64,000 nt of DNA from Pisolithus tinctorius (taxonomy: Eukaryota; Basidiomycota; Agaricomycetes; Boletales; Pisolithaceae), in NCBI GenBank assembly GCA_024663395.1, contig JANFAH010000003.1, positions 1,612,001-1,676,000 on the forward strand, written 5' to 3'. Shown here piece after piece: positions 21,432 to 35,870 of this stretch; within the stretch, counting starts at the first letter, position 1, and every line of letters starts with the position of its first letter. The position numbers and the translations under genes are program-made. The notes under the pieces were generated by a model. The model had not been told where the DNA came from, did no database searches, and saw nothing but the letters and a program-made list of their open reading frames with translations.

Positions 21432-22950
21432 ATGGGCACCAGTCCGTCCCTCCGCGACCTATACAGCCCTCCCGCTCACTCCTGGACATTTGTCCCTCCC
21501 AACGGCGCACCCTCAAAGCCAAATCCCTCCAGTCCTTCATACCAATGGAATGCCCGGCCGTCATCACCTCACATCCTACATCTATCGCTGGACGCCGGAA
21601 CACCCCCCGCACATATCACCCTCTTCTTCCGCTCCATCGTAGTCTCGGCTCTGATGCACTATAGTAGCACCGCACTCGCCATGCCTTTGGAGGTCGGAAA
21701 GCTCCTCCTGCAGATTCAGTGGGTGCCCAGAGATGCTCTCTCCGCGCCGTCAGACACCGAAGAACAGGGAGACGATGGGGAGGATGTGAGTGCCATGGAC
21801 TATCCCCCTTTCACTGTCTACTAACATGTCGATAGCTGAGCGACACTACAGATGAAGAAGACTCCTACTTCGTGGACCCTGGCGTTGGTCCCACTCCCAA
21901 GTACCCAGCGCCGAAGCTCGTCGACGATGACGGGTACGTGGTTAGGACTTCTGTCATGGAAGAAGGCACCCGTCCAGAGTATATCATCCCAGTTGGCACC
22001 GCCAAGAGTACGTGGGCAATGGTCAAGCGTCTTGTCAGCTTCCGTGGAGAGGGATGGTTCTCCCCTTGGAAGGGTAATTGTCAATGAGCTCCTATCTGTC
22101 GTATCTCATGTTTAGCGCAGGTTTGTTCACGACCTGCATACATGACGTCTTGCTACTCAGCATCCAACCATCCGTCGACAACGTTTTGTCTTCGTTTTTC
22201 CTCTCCCCATCCCGTGGATTTTATAGGCCGCCCCTGTGGCTCCCGGTGGCTTCGCACGTCGTCACTGGATTTGTTCTCTCCCCTTTAGACCTCGTTCGCA
22301 CACGTCTCATTGCTCAGTCCTCCATGCCTAGATATAAGAACTATACAGGCCCCCTTGATGCTCTCTCTCAGATCCTCGTCCATGAAGGCGGATTGAAAGG
22401 GGTATACTTCCACCCTCACCTTCTCCTTCCAACTATTCTCGATACCGGGCTGCGCGCTTTCACACACGTCCTCCTGCCCTCCCTCATCGCTCCGTATTTG
22501 GGCTTTGGACCTCATGTTGCTGCAGATACACATCCAATAGCATGGGCACTTGCAGAAGTGCTTAGCGGGTGTTTGGGATTGTTGGTTACCTTACCAATAG
22601 AAACGGTGCGTCGAAGACTGCAAGTCCAAACCCGTGGTGCAGCGAAGCCCTTACGAACATGCGTGGAAACCCGGCCAGTCCCATATAACGGCGTCGTCGA
22701 CGCACTGTGGCACATTCTGACGGAAGAACGGTCAGACCTACCCATCAGGAGGCCACGAAAACATCGAAGAGACGGGCCAGGAGGGTCGGGAAGCGACGAG
22801 GCAGAAGAAGAAAGTGATAGCCGGCTAAGACACACGGGCATCGGACAACTTTATCGTGGGCTCGGTATGCGCCTTGCAGCGAATACTATTGTATTCCTAT
22901 TGGCTTCCTTCGGTGGTGAAGAAGTAGATGGTGGATGGGCCGAACTGTAA
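21432..22950 (+). CDS. UGO1: Ugo1-like mitochondrial outer-membrane fusion protein
   Basis: Modified mitochondrial-carrier protein of the outer membrane; in yeast Ugo1 connects Fzo1 and Mgm1 during mitochondrial fusion (human relative SLC25A46). Exons: 21432-21785, 21836-22073, 22121-22950, giving 473 aa. The N-terminus SLRDLYSPP is followed by a soluble domain. Two carrier-type signatures are visible: SPLDLVRTRLIAQ near residue 260 and LPIETVRRRLQVQTRG near 360. An acidic and basic insert near 405-435 interrupts the last repeat, before GIGQLYRGLGMRLAAN. The ATG at 21432 follows the tRNA gene by 78 bp. The carrier fold is clear; assignment to Ugo1 instead of another divergent carrier rests on the N-terminal domain and degenerate repeats. 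Confidence 0.85.
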
Positions 22951-23777
22951 TGCCCTGTATCTTCTGAATATACGACATGGATTTCCCTCTCTTCTCAACA
23001 TGAATTGCAGTGGCGCATCGTAACCCGTTTTTTTCCCTTCACGGGACCATCGATGCCGATACAGTAGTTAGGAGGGAATTTGGCCACGGCCTCCCTGCGA
23101 CGAACGCACCGTAACACGAATCCGGACACCAAAATTGTCAGTGTTTCATCTGTGACCAATTGGCTCGCGTCCAAAGAACGGTACTGGTAGCCATGCCGAG
23201 GTAGTAAGGCACAGTTTGGATCAACTACCTCAACCATCACTTCGCATTGTTACTTGTCATCAGTACGTTGTTACATCCATCAGCCTAGCTGGCCTATTGT
23301 GTATGATGGCAGACATTGAGCCAGACTACTGAAAATACCTTCACGGTGAATATGCTACCAGTGTTGCGGAAACATTGACTCCGCACCACAGAGATCCAGA
23401 AAGCCCGCAGGAGTACACGACTACACAACGAGACAAGAACACGGACGTCACGATGCGGAGTTTTGTATTCACTAAACAAGCAACCATGCATGCTGCTACG
23501 ATGCAGCATGGTTCGTTCGAAGGGTGCGAATCTTCAGTGGAGGACGACGGTGAAGAACGAGTTTACTCCTATCAGAAGAACTAGCGGCATGGATAGGTCT
23601 ACGTTTGCATGATCTAGGATCCATGATGTGATCTCGGAAAGAGAAATACGAAGAGCACCTACGTACAATTCCGAATTTTTACACTTCTGTTCTATAGATA
23701 AGATAACCACGTGACATCTGGAGCACGCCGATCAGCAAGTGTCGCCGGAGCAGAGCGAAGCTTTGCAGAAGGGATTT
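22951..23777. other. intergenic region
   Basis: About 830 bp between UGO1 and the RINT-1/Tip20 gene. Short ORFs on both strands show no known family. A CACGTG box lies at 23708-23713, 65 bp before the next start codon. A non-coding transcript or an upstream leader exon cannot be excluded. Confidence 0.55.
23708..23713. promoter_or_regulatory. CACGTG E-box upstream of the RINT-1/Tip20 gene
   Basis: CACGTG followed by A, about 65 bp upstream of the ATG at 23778. Confidence 0.4.
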
Positions 23778-26700
23778 ATGTCTGCGCAGACACTACACCA
23801 GCTCCAGGAGCCCCCAAGCACGAACCTTGCACACAAGGCGGCCATCGAGGTTCTCAACGCGAATTTCGCCGACACAACCCACCTTGGAGACCTCGAACAC
23901 GTGTTGCAGGATACGAGTGCAGGTCAAGCTACAACGAAACAACAGGTACGCACCTGTGGAGTCGTTCACGTCTGCTACATACTGATAACGAAATGGTTAG
24001 CTTTTGGAATCCGAGAAAGCTCTAGGGTCATTTATCACCAAGACTAGGGTTGAGGCCATAACCCAGCTTGAGAATGCCCGAGACCTCGCCTCTCAACGAG
24101 ATGGAATAGAAGATGAACTTGCTTACCTTTCCCATTGTCTCGTTTCTTCCCTTAGTCCTACAACTGAGGACAATGTTGCTACGCTGCTAGAGGACATAGA
24201 AGTTATGCATCGTGCCTTGAAGGAACTCGAGAATGTCCGTGCCTATGTTGCAGTCGTCCAACGTGGTCTTGCACTGAGGTAACTGCATTCTTGATTACCT
24301 AGATACAAAATTATTGTCCCTGACATTGGATAAAGCGAAGCAGCGGTGTCGCAGTTGCACACTCGATCCTCCCCTCTCTCTGCTACCTCAGTCTCTGAAT
24401 ATGTCGCCTTACAAAGTTTCACTGCCGACGTTACTCGGACATGTAGGGCCGTGGAAGACCTGGGCAACTCCCATGGTTCCCTTCACCTCCTATCATTCCT
24501 AGAAAAGCTTAACGAGAAGACTTGGACCGACATGAAGGCGATTCTATCTGCGTATGTACTGAACTTTGGTTTCCCCAGGCCCGCTCGGTTTATGACCTTG
24601 TAGGACGCTCGTATCTGCGGCAGAAAAAGTGAATTGGCCGATGGCAATTGACTTCTCCGCCGCAAGCGAAGAAATGCGTTCCAAGTTCGACTCGGCTTTC
24701 CTAGACTTATTGCAGCTTCAAGAGATGTGAGGCTGTTCGTTCCATTTTCTCTTCCATCCATTCTTACTCTGTCCAGTGGACAGTCATTGCACTCTCCCCA
24801 AGAAGACGAGAGTCTGTATCCTCTTCAGGCATTGGTACACCCAGTAACGTTGCGCTTCAAGTACCACTTTGATGGGGAACGGGAGACAAACCGGCCAGAC
24901 AAGGTGACAAGCTTTGCACATCATACACATTACATGTTTACAATGTGTCTATATGTAGCCTGAGTGGTACTTCACTCATATTACTAATGTCGCTCACGAC
25001 CATAGACCATTCATGGAAGGTGTAGTGCAAAGATTATTGATCGGAACCAAATTCCAGAATGTCAATGCTTGGGTCTGCACATTCTCACAATTTCGTCATT
25101 TTAATAATAATAATCACCTCTTTTCATAGCACCAATATGTCAAGCTCCTTTTAGGCATTCTCGAACGCAAAATCAAGCGTTCCGTGCCGCAACTCCTTGG
25201 TAGTCCTGCTTTATTGGCACACACAATCTATCAGTCATTGCTGTTCGACTCTAGTTTGCGCGAACTGGGTTATGAATTCGTTCAAGTAGAGGGCAAGAGA
25301 GACGAGGAGGCTGAGAAGGGGGGTATCAGCAGACTTATTCTCGACGAAAAGGAGTGGTTTGATGCATGGATCGAAGGAGAAAAGAAATGTATGTCTCATC
25401 TTCTTCCTTTCAAGTAAGCTTACCAGGGGTATGGTTAGTTGCGGATGACCAGTATCACGAAATAATCAGCGCCACCGACGCATGGGTTATTGTTGACGAT
25501 CACTCAGCCGACTCTGGAGAGTTCACCCGTTCAAATGAGAGTGATATTAAAGCGACGAATTCTGCTCGGAGGATAAAGGCTCTGGTAGAGCAGATTACAG
25601 GTAAACAATCCTACTTATGTCTACTCGTTTCGCTGACATTCTGCCCCCATCAGATCGCTACATGCCTCTACCTTCTTTCCGTCAACGTTCTCAGTTTCTC
25701 ATCTATGTTCAAGTTCCTGTACTCGAAAATTATCATTCACGAATATCTTCGTCTCTTGATGCGTTCGAGACCCTTTCATCCGCTTTCGTCCGAGCAGTAC
25801 CAGGTGCTCTCGGAGTCGACACCACAAAGACCGATTCCAAAAGACTTACTGGAGGTGTGGAAGGAAGTCAGCGTCTATGCAAGGCACTCCTGAGCGCCCG
25901 CTATGTCGACAGCGCAATGAGGACATGGGGAGAAGAAACTGTGCGTAAGATACCCTCGCCGTCGGCTTACCTATGGCTGAGACGTCGCTTTGGTACTACA
26001 GTTCTTTTTAGAACTTTGGGCCGAAATTAACCGACGTGCATACCTCCGTACTAGAGTTGGTACACATCCCTCCTTGCCGCATCCAAACACGTGGAACGTG
26101 CAGGGAACACCTGAGGGTACGATCTTCGAGGAGTTGGTAATGCAGTACGCAAAACTCGTCTCGCGAGCTGAGGACATGCTCATTCAGCAAATTTATGGAG
26201 AATGCGAGGCTACCTTGAAAGTTCATTTCAATGCCTTAGTTAGGTGAGTTTGCATACCTTACTCCGCATCCTCTCTCAAGGGTGGCATATCACGCGTTAC
26301 CGGTCAGCCTTCCGAATAGCACAGAGGGAACTGCAGACAGCATAATGATTCCCCCAACGCTCTTTCCCTCGGTTGCCCTCCTCTCGTCCCACCTGACCTA
26401 TCTTCGCTCTACGTTGCCATCTTCCGCCGTCACTCACCTATACCGGCGCATTGCCTCACGCATCTCCGAGCACGTCCTACAACGTGAAGTACTCTTTCGT
26501 CCCGGCCTTGGTCGAACCTCGACCGGCCGCCATGTCTTCACACGTCCCCAGGCCTATATCATCCAGGCAGAATGTGAACTCTGGGTGGAGACCTGCCAGG
26601 CGGCGCTGAATACGTCACATGCGCGGGCGGAGAAGCCTTGGGGTAGGCTACTGGCAGCGGGAAGGTTATTGGCTGCAGAGGTGCAGGGTCACGAGCGAAC

Positions 26701-26872
26701 GTTTCAGATGTTTTCGAGCGAACGCTGGTGGGAGGCAGATGAGGATGAAGATGTTTGGGAAGATGTATTGGATGACTTGACCGGACTGGGAACGGGAGGC
26801 CTATGGAAGGATGAGGTGAAGGCAATTTTGAGACTAAGGGATATCGATACCCCAGTGAGTACGAGTCGGTAG
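23778..26872 (+). CDS. RINT-1/Tip20-family vesicle-tethering protein
   Basis: Subunit of the Dsl1/NRZ complex that tethers Golgi-derived COPI vesicles at the ER. Exons: 23778-23945, 24001-24278, 24336-24551, 24604-24726, 24777-24903, 24959-25072, 25130-25388, 25439-25600, 25654-25940, 26002-26243, 26281-26872, giving 855 aa, a normal family length. The most diagnostic block is LRFKYHFDGERETNRPDK|PEWYFTHI across two exons, then EGEKK|FADDQYHEI and WNVQGTPEGTIFEELV. The N-terminal third is predicted coiled-coil (repeated Leu/Glu heptads). The start at 23778 (MSAQTLHQLQ) is the first ATG in a frame that is closed by a stop at 23712. BET1 and the Pom33-like gene nearby act in the same membrane system. 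Confidence 0.9.
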
Positions 26873-27169
26873 CTTCTTTTCACTACATTGTACCCCTTCT
26901 ACCCACTCTCCCGCTCTCACTCTCGTGAAGAACGGGATGTCACTGTCACTGTTACCATGCATGCAATCGAGATATTTTCTGGCTTCCACCTGTAGGACAC
27001 GGAATCTGGAGCTTAGGTAGTCCCCAAATACCTGCATCACAAGCGCACATTAAAACTATGAAAACTACAAAAAGATACATGCAAGGGCAGCGATAAATAA
27101 ACCTACAAAAGTATGCACGTGATCCGACGACCTCAACGACGAACCAGGGGTGTATACAAACACTGAGAT
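26873..27169. other. convergent intergenic spacer
   Basis: About 300 bp between the 3' ends of the RINT-1/Tip20 gene and MCM3. Only a CACGTG at 27117-27122 stands out; no gene. Confidence 0.6.
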
Positions 27170-29972
<2,803 letters not shown>

Positions 29973-30011
29973 CGTGGGCGATGGCGGTAGGCGTCCAATT
30001 GCAGCTAATGG

Positions 30012-30017
30012 ACGCGT
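30012..30017. promoter_or_regulatory. MluI cell-cycle box (ACGCGT) upstream of MCM3
   Basis: Perfect MCB core, 40 bp upstream of the MCM3 ATG, with a near copy ACGCGC 17 bp further out. In fungi MBF (Mbp1/Res with Swi6) binds this core and drives replication genes at G1/S. Use here is inferred from the gene it precedes. Confidence 0.55.
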
Positions 30018-30057
30018 TTTTCACGCAGACGCGCATTGTCTTGCCCTAAATATATAT

Positions 30058-30063
30058 CACGTG
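30058..30063. promoter_or_regulatory. CACGTG E-box upstream of MCM3
   Basis: CACGTG followed by ACC, 86 bp upstream of the MCM3 start; a second copy lies at 30130-30135. Confidence 0.4.
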
Positions 30064-30529
30064 ACCCGCATCTATTCAATTCACGGGCACCGAGTTCATG
30101 ATGGAATGGGCACTCTTGGGAAAGAGTACCACGTGAAGTCAAAGGAAAAAGAAACGGCCAACCGGAAAGACATATATTGGTCATTCCTGGTTACATGGAT
30201 GGGGATGCAATACCATAGCGAATAAGGAGGACAGGGAATAGGTACACTTTGCAGCCAGCCGTCAGGGATGTGAGCAGAAGGATGCGCGAACTATGCAAGA
30301 GGCCGTGGGACTACGACGGGACCGCGCGAGAGCATGGCTGCTGTCCGCATATGGCAGTGGAAACGACCTTGTGCCGTCGCTCCCGCATGCTGTTCATTGA
30401 AGCCCCCTTACGGTTCCGAGAGTGCGCTTTCCCATAGTAATATCCCTCAGCGACTGCCTTCGCCAACAAATACATAATACGATGTCCTGCGGCATTGGAC
30501 AATAGGTGATACGGGTACCGGTACAATCA

Positions 30530-32586
30530 TTAATCCTATGGGATGGAACGTTCGTGAAATGTTCGATACTAAATTTAAGCGACTCACCCATAACTTTATC
30601 AACCCATCCCATGACGCCGTCACAACCTTGGACTACAGGTCGAATAGTTAATACCACGTACACTCACGCGGGAAAACACCACCTACCGTCTCATGTGGTA
30701 GCCACTCGTGAGCAATCACAACCTTGCTATGAGCTTTTAGCCGCGACTTGATTCGACCAGTCTTCCAATCCCAGAATATTACATCTCCTGTACTGTCTCC
30801 ACTACTAATCCACTTCCCGTCAGGCGAAAATCCAACCTGGCAAGCATACCCAGCAACAGAGTGTCCAGCGAACCGTTTCTTGCGGTTCTGCCGGAAATTA
30901 TCCGTACTGTAAACAAGAATTTGGTTGTCCAAGGACTGTGCCGCAAAGTACTTTTCTATTTCGCAGAGTCAGCGGTCATTTTTCTGAAAGATAGTGTATC
31001 AACCCACTAGATGGATGAAGAGTGACAGCAGGCATCGAATGCATGTGGGGTTCAGCAATGTACTTGATCACCACTGGAATATCAAAGTCCCACGCCCGGA
31101 TTGTTTTGTCATCCGACGTAGTCACAAACCGGCGGTTCTCATCCACGAACGTGATCGTGTTGACGGGTCCCAAATGCTGATCATACTCTTGTGTAATCTC
31201 CCCCGAACTTATATCATACTACTGCCTCGTCAAAGGTGGTCATCGCAATCACATGGAGCTCCTTACCTGGATGATCTTCTTGTCCGACATACCGGCGAGG
31301 AAGATATTTTGTTTGTCGTCGTCGGGGTGGAACCGGACGACATATGGCGTCTTGCCGTTGCTAAACCGCTGTAGACATTGGCCTGTCTCGGTGTCCCAAA
31401 GTTTCATCTGGCGGTCATACCCGCAAGACAGAAACCTCCTCCCGTCGTTCGAAAAGGTGACATCCTTGACGGCCTGAACGTGGCCATGAAACGTTCTAAG
31501 ACAATTTCCATGCGTGTAGATGTCCCAAAGCTAAACCAACGATGTGGTCATTAATTACGGGATACAAAGGCTATACATACCTTGATTTTGGTGTCCATAG
31601 ACCCGCTAAGCAAAAGGTGACCTGTGTCCGGGAACAGGCGTATGACGGACACGCCTTGCGTGTGCCCCGTCCACGTATGAATGCATTGCTTGGGGATGAA
31701 TGTCTCCTGAGATCCGGCCTCGTTTGAGAGGTGGGGAGCTTCGGCAAGGGGGGCGTGCATGTATGTACGTCCTTGGTAGTCCGTCATGGACTTGCCATGG
31801 AACACGGACATTTCTTGGCCCACGGCCCCACGTTTCGGCCTAGCCTTTTTGCGGGGAACAGAAGGTTCTGGTTCCTCTGCCTCTTCGGTTTGGCCTTCTG
31901 GTACCTCTTCGACACCGTCGAGGAATCCGACCTGCTGCTCATCGTCCCAGGACGCCCACGGGCCAACGTAGGCACCCTCACCGTCAACGACGTCGACGTC
32001 ACCCTTGTCTTTCCGTTTCCGCTTGAGTTCCCTCTTCTGAGTCCTAGTTGTTCTAAGAGAGTCAATGGTAGCGAATCCATTCTCGCGGGCTTTGTCTAGG
32101 GAGCCGACGATCGCCGGAGCATTTGGGTCCATGGATGGATTTGCAGAATACCCGAGAACAGCATGCGTGAGGTGCTGTGCCTTGAAGGCGTGGTCGGACA
32201 TGGCCTGTTCCTCAACGTGTCCGGCAAGTGCGTTTTGGTTGAGGAAACGGTTCCGATCACTAAAAGGGTTCTCGGGGCCTTGAAGGGGCATGATCATGTC
32301 GGCGTAGGGGATGTTGACATTCATCTGGGTGTCCGTTGGTCGTGTGACGAGCGAGGTCTGGTGGAGAGGATCCTGTCATTGGTCTGGGTGAGTCTGACTG
32401 CGGTGAGTTGGAGATGACAGACATCCATACCTCTGCCAGGACGTGAGGTGCGGCATCGGCGACTATCTTCTGCTCAGCCTCATCCGCACGGGCTTTGTCT
32501 GCGAGTGGCAGACTTGAAATGCCGAATGCATCGTTAGTGACAGCGACATCCTCGTCTGACGAGTAGTAGCCTTGAACGAGGGACAT
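30530..32586 (-). CDS. PRP17: Second-step splicing factor Prp17/Cdc40
   Basis: WD40 protein that joins the spliceosome for the second catalytic step. Exons: 32586-32431, 32372-31581, 31530-31267, 31218-31008, 30955-30687, 30632-30588, 30535-30530, giving 580 aa. The N-terminus [13 protein letters not shown], the segment [23 protein letters not shown] linker, TYMHAPL, and seven WD repeats starting [20 protein letters not shown] are typical. [17 protein letters not shown] and [18 protein letters not shown] also fit. The last exon is GAT plus the stop TAA: it adds only the final Asp of the conserved GLIKLWD end. PRP19, another spliceosomal WD40 gene, lies 4.6 kb away. Confidence 0.94.
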
Positions 32587-32899
32587 GCTGCTGTTCTGTT
32601 CGCAAGTTGACAGCAAGTGGTGGAAAGGGCGTGTACGGTATTACATAATCAGGTGGTACAGCCCAGTTGAGGTCGGTCAGTAGCCGCTCGGGACTTGAAG
32701 GCCTTGTTTGGTTTTTTTCACGTTCCGTTCATTCATTCATAACTGCGTGCGCGGGACACTACTGACTCGAGAACGGGTGATGCGGTATTTGCCAACGACG
32801 TCCTCGAGGCACAGATATTCATATTAGCCATTTTGCTTAAATAACAATCGGGGCCCCTCCACCGCATCAGAAGATCTACCAGACAAACATATTGGCTAC
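32587..32899. promoter_or_regulatory. divergent promoter of PRP17 and the Myb/C2H2 gene
   Basis: 313 bp between two divergent start codons. No coding potential and no CACGTG. It contains a short run of direct ATTC repeats near 32730. Confidence 0.5.
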
Positions 32900-35263
32900 A
32901 TGACGGCAGAGCGCAGCGTAGGACGGCCGTGGACCACGCATGAAGACGAGCTGTTGGCTCGAGCAGTCGCGGAGCATGGAGAAAATGATAACTGGAAGCG
33001 GGTCGCGGAGTGCGTCCCTGGACGGACGAACAAAGCCTGCAGGAAGGTAAGCAGGTGTGACGTAGGGCTGCGGAGGTCTAATGAACCATCAGCGTTGGCT
33101 GCACTCTTTGTCGCCGGACGTGAAGAAGACAGCCTGGACCGCAGAGGAGGATCGGACGTTGCTTGAATTGTACGATATCCATGCCGGTAAATGGGCGGCG
33201 ATTGCAAAACACATCCCTGGACGAACGGACGACGCGTGTTCGAAGCGTTATCGGGAAGCGCTCGATCCGATGTTAAAGAAAGGAGAGTGGACACCGCAGG
33301 AAGACCTGCAATTAATGGAGGCGTACAAGGAACTCGGTGGACGGTGGGGACAAGTCGGGCAACGTCTCCAACGCAGTGGGCTTGGTTGCCGTAACAGGTG
33401 CTTTTTTTTTGTTTCCTTTGCTTCGATCGCGTCGGTGTTCACCCCATTTATGCTCACCAATTAGATGGCGTCTATTGGAACGAAAAAGATCGACAACCGC
33501 CAATAGACAAGACTTGCCGACGACCGACTTCAATATGCCACAGCAGCAGCAGCAGCCAATCCACCTCAATACCTACCACACTTGGGATGATATGCAGGTC
33601 GCAGCTGCTTCGTTCCAATACGGTTCTTCGTCACTCAGCTCCGCCCTTGTCGCGTTGCCACCCACAACACCGGAGCCTTCTCTCGCTCACTACGAGTATT
33701 CCTCCGCATCCACCTTCGCTGGCCTGCCTAGCACCTCCACCTCCCCGGCGACCCATTCAATCGAGTTCGCCATGACCAACGCCGCGCCAACTTCTGTGTA
33801 CGAGGACGATGCAAGGCAATATGATCAGCTCCACCGACAAACACCGCCCCATGATTACTACATCACACCTGCAACACACGAGGATCGGCGCATGTCACAT
33901 TGTCAACCTTCTTATCCCCATCAGCACCCTGAACGCATTCCCCCCTCACTCCAAAGATCTGATCTCTTTTATCGGCAGCAACTACAACAAACTAACCATT
34001 CATACTCATCACGTGATCTTACCCCTCAGCACACCATGATCGTGCATCAGCCTCGCGCCCAATACTATCAGGACCCGCATCCCGATCAGGACAGCTATCC
34101 CTCACCAGCACGCCCGCCGACACAACATGACGTTCATTATGCCCAACAACAACAACATGAGAACCTCGTCAACCACTCTCCACGCCCTTCGTCCCAGCCG
34201 GATCCTGGGTCGTCCGCTGATCAAAGCTATCCGCCTCCGTCTCAAGCACACCCATCGCTTGTACACCGCTCCGCACCCACGCTTTCGATGGCTTCAACCA
34301 CGTCTCCATATCCAAAACCGTCCACCTTGTTGGATGCTTCACAAGTTAACCAAGAGGATCCTAGTACTTCTAGCCTACGTCCGAAACAACGTACTCGGAC
34401 ACCTGCAACGCGAAAACGTCCGGATAGTCAGGCACCGTTGCGCTTATCATCCGATCTTCCCGCTACGTCCGAGTACGTGCTGACGTCTGTTCGTGATGTC
34501 AATGATGTATTGATGACGCTCACAGCCCATCGATCAAGCCATACGCTTGTGGTCACGAGAGCTGCTGGCCAGCTAACGCACTGACGAGTCGTGCATGTTA
34601 CTCCACGTCGCGCAGCCTTTCTGATCATAACAAGGCCGCCCATCCTGATGACGTAGGTAGCGATAGACCTTATCGATGTGGACTTGAGGGGTGTGGCAAA
34701 TCTTGGAAGGTGGGCGATCAGATTGTAATCGCATACCTCATGGTAACCCTGCCGTAGAGCATCAACGGATTGCAGTACCATTTGCAAATGTAAGCCCGTC
34801 TCTACGCTAGAATTATGTTCATGCCTGACATCCCGTTATCTGCAGTTCAAAAGCTCACTTCCAACATGCCATCACATCCACCTATTTAACCCCCTATATG
34901 GAAGGTTTATCTGTCCCTGCGTCAGTGGAAGCATCAACGTCCGGTCAGACGGAAACGAAAAAGAAGCAGTATGCATGCCCACATGAAAACTGCCCTAATC
35001 GGTACAAGCAACTCAGTGGGTTGCGATACCATTTGGCACACGTCAGTCATTCCGTTGTTCTGATTTCCCTACTGACACTCCCCCCCTTCCCCCGTCCTCT
35101 CTTATCTTTTTAGGGCCATCCTGCCGACCTCCCTGCGCAACTCGATCTCGTACCACCTGCGTTGAGCCGAAAACTAGAAGAGAAGATGCGGATGCAGGGC
35201 CAAGCCCAGGGCTCTGATCTTTCTGCCGGTCCCTCTGCGTCGGCGCATCAGCAACGACCTTAG
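32900..35263 (+). CDS. Myb-repeat plus C2H2 zinc-finger DNA-binding protein
   Basis: Probable transcription factor. Exons: 32900-33046, 33093-33397, 33465-34466 (or -34484), 34526-34709, 34758-34789, 34846-35041, 35114-35263, giving 671 aa (677 with the other donor). The N-terminus has three Myb/SANT repeats: PWTTHEDELLARAV, AWTAEEDRTLLELYD and EWTPQEDLQLMEAYK, each with a closing helix such as GRTDDACSKRYREAL. A long Gln/Pro/Ser-rich linker follows (about 340 residues, with a Q6 run). The C-terminus holds zinc-finger-like units: YACGHESCWPANA, then RPYRCGLEGCGKSWK|SINGLQYHLQI, and QYACPHENCPNRYKQLSGLRYHLAH. The donor after residue ~485 is uncertain, though phase fixes the reading frame on both sides. 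Target genes are unknown. Confidence 0.85.
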
Positions 35264-35870
35264 CAAGTGAAACTGTCTCTCCTGTGTCACAAGTAACTAG
35301 TGGACAGCCTCTCCCTTGACGGCGGCTGATCATCCACTGCCAGCTCCGGTTCAAGATTTACTTTATGGGCCCCTCATAATTAATAAGTCGTTGCTCTGTT
35401 TATCAAGCTACCGTTTCTCCTGTCTCGGCCGATCGTCGAGTTGTACTAGGCACTGGTCACGGATTCTTCATTTTACTTCCCCGGCGTTTGGTGCGTCGTA
35501 GCTAATGCCTGCTTGCCAAGTCACTGTCACTGTAAATAGCTTATGCCTAACTATCTCACTTGCCCTGGTCGTCCTTGACTCTTCGCGGTACGTATGTATG
35601 TCTAGAGTAGATCTAGCACACTTCCTTGATCCACACCTAATCGTCTCGGCTTTCCCTTTCATTTATTGTATGTAACGTGTGCATATAGTATTGTGGTGCA
35701 GACCAACAATTCTCCAAAGACAAAAATCATTGTGTTACCTGGCGCTGGAACCTTGCAAACAAAAAACTCTTCATTGCTCAACGGGTGCCACCTGAACCTG
35801 CGCCAAATTGACTAGCTCTGTAGGACACGCGTAAGTACGAAAGAGGGTAACCTGACGGAAAATGAGACGG
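35264..35870. other. convergent intergenic region
   Basis: About 600 bp between the Myb/C2H2 gene and SGT2 stop codons. Pyrimidine-rich on the plus strand; no gene recognised. Confidence 0.6.

Larger units (their letters stand above)
29973..30529. other. MCM3 promoter region
   Basis: About 560 bp upstream of MCM3 and downstream of PRP17. It contains ACGCGT at 30012-30017, ACGCGC at 30029-30034, and CACGTG at 30058-30063 and 30130-30135. No coding region is recognised. Confidence 0.65.

Noticed and set aside
25098..25116. TAA/AAT microsatellite as a regulatory repeat
   Set aside because: A few AAT units inside an intron of the RINT-1/Tip20 gene (25073-25129); too short to call more than simple sequence.
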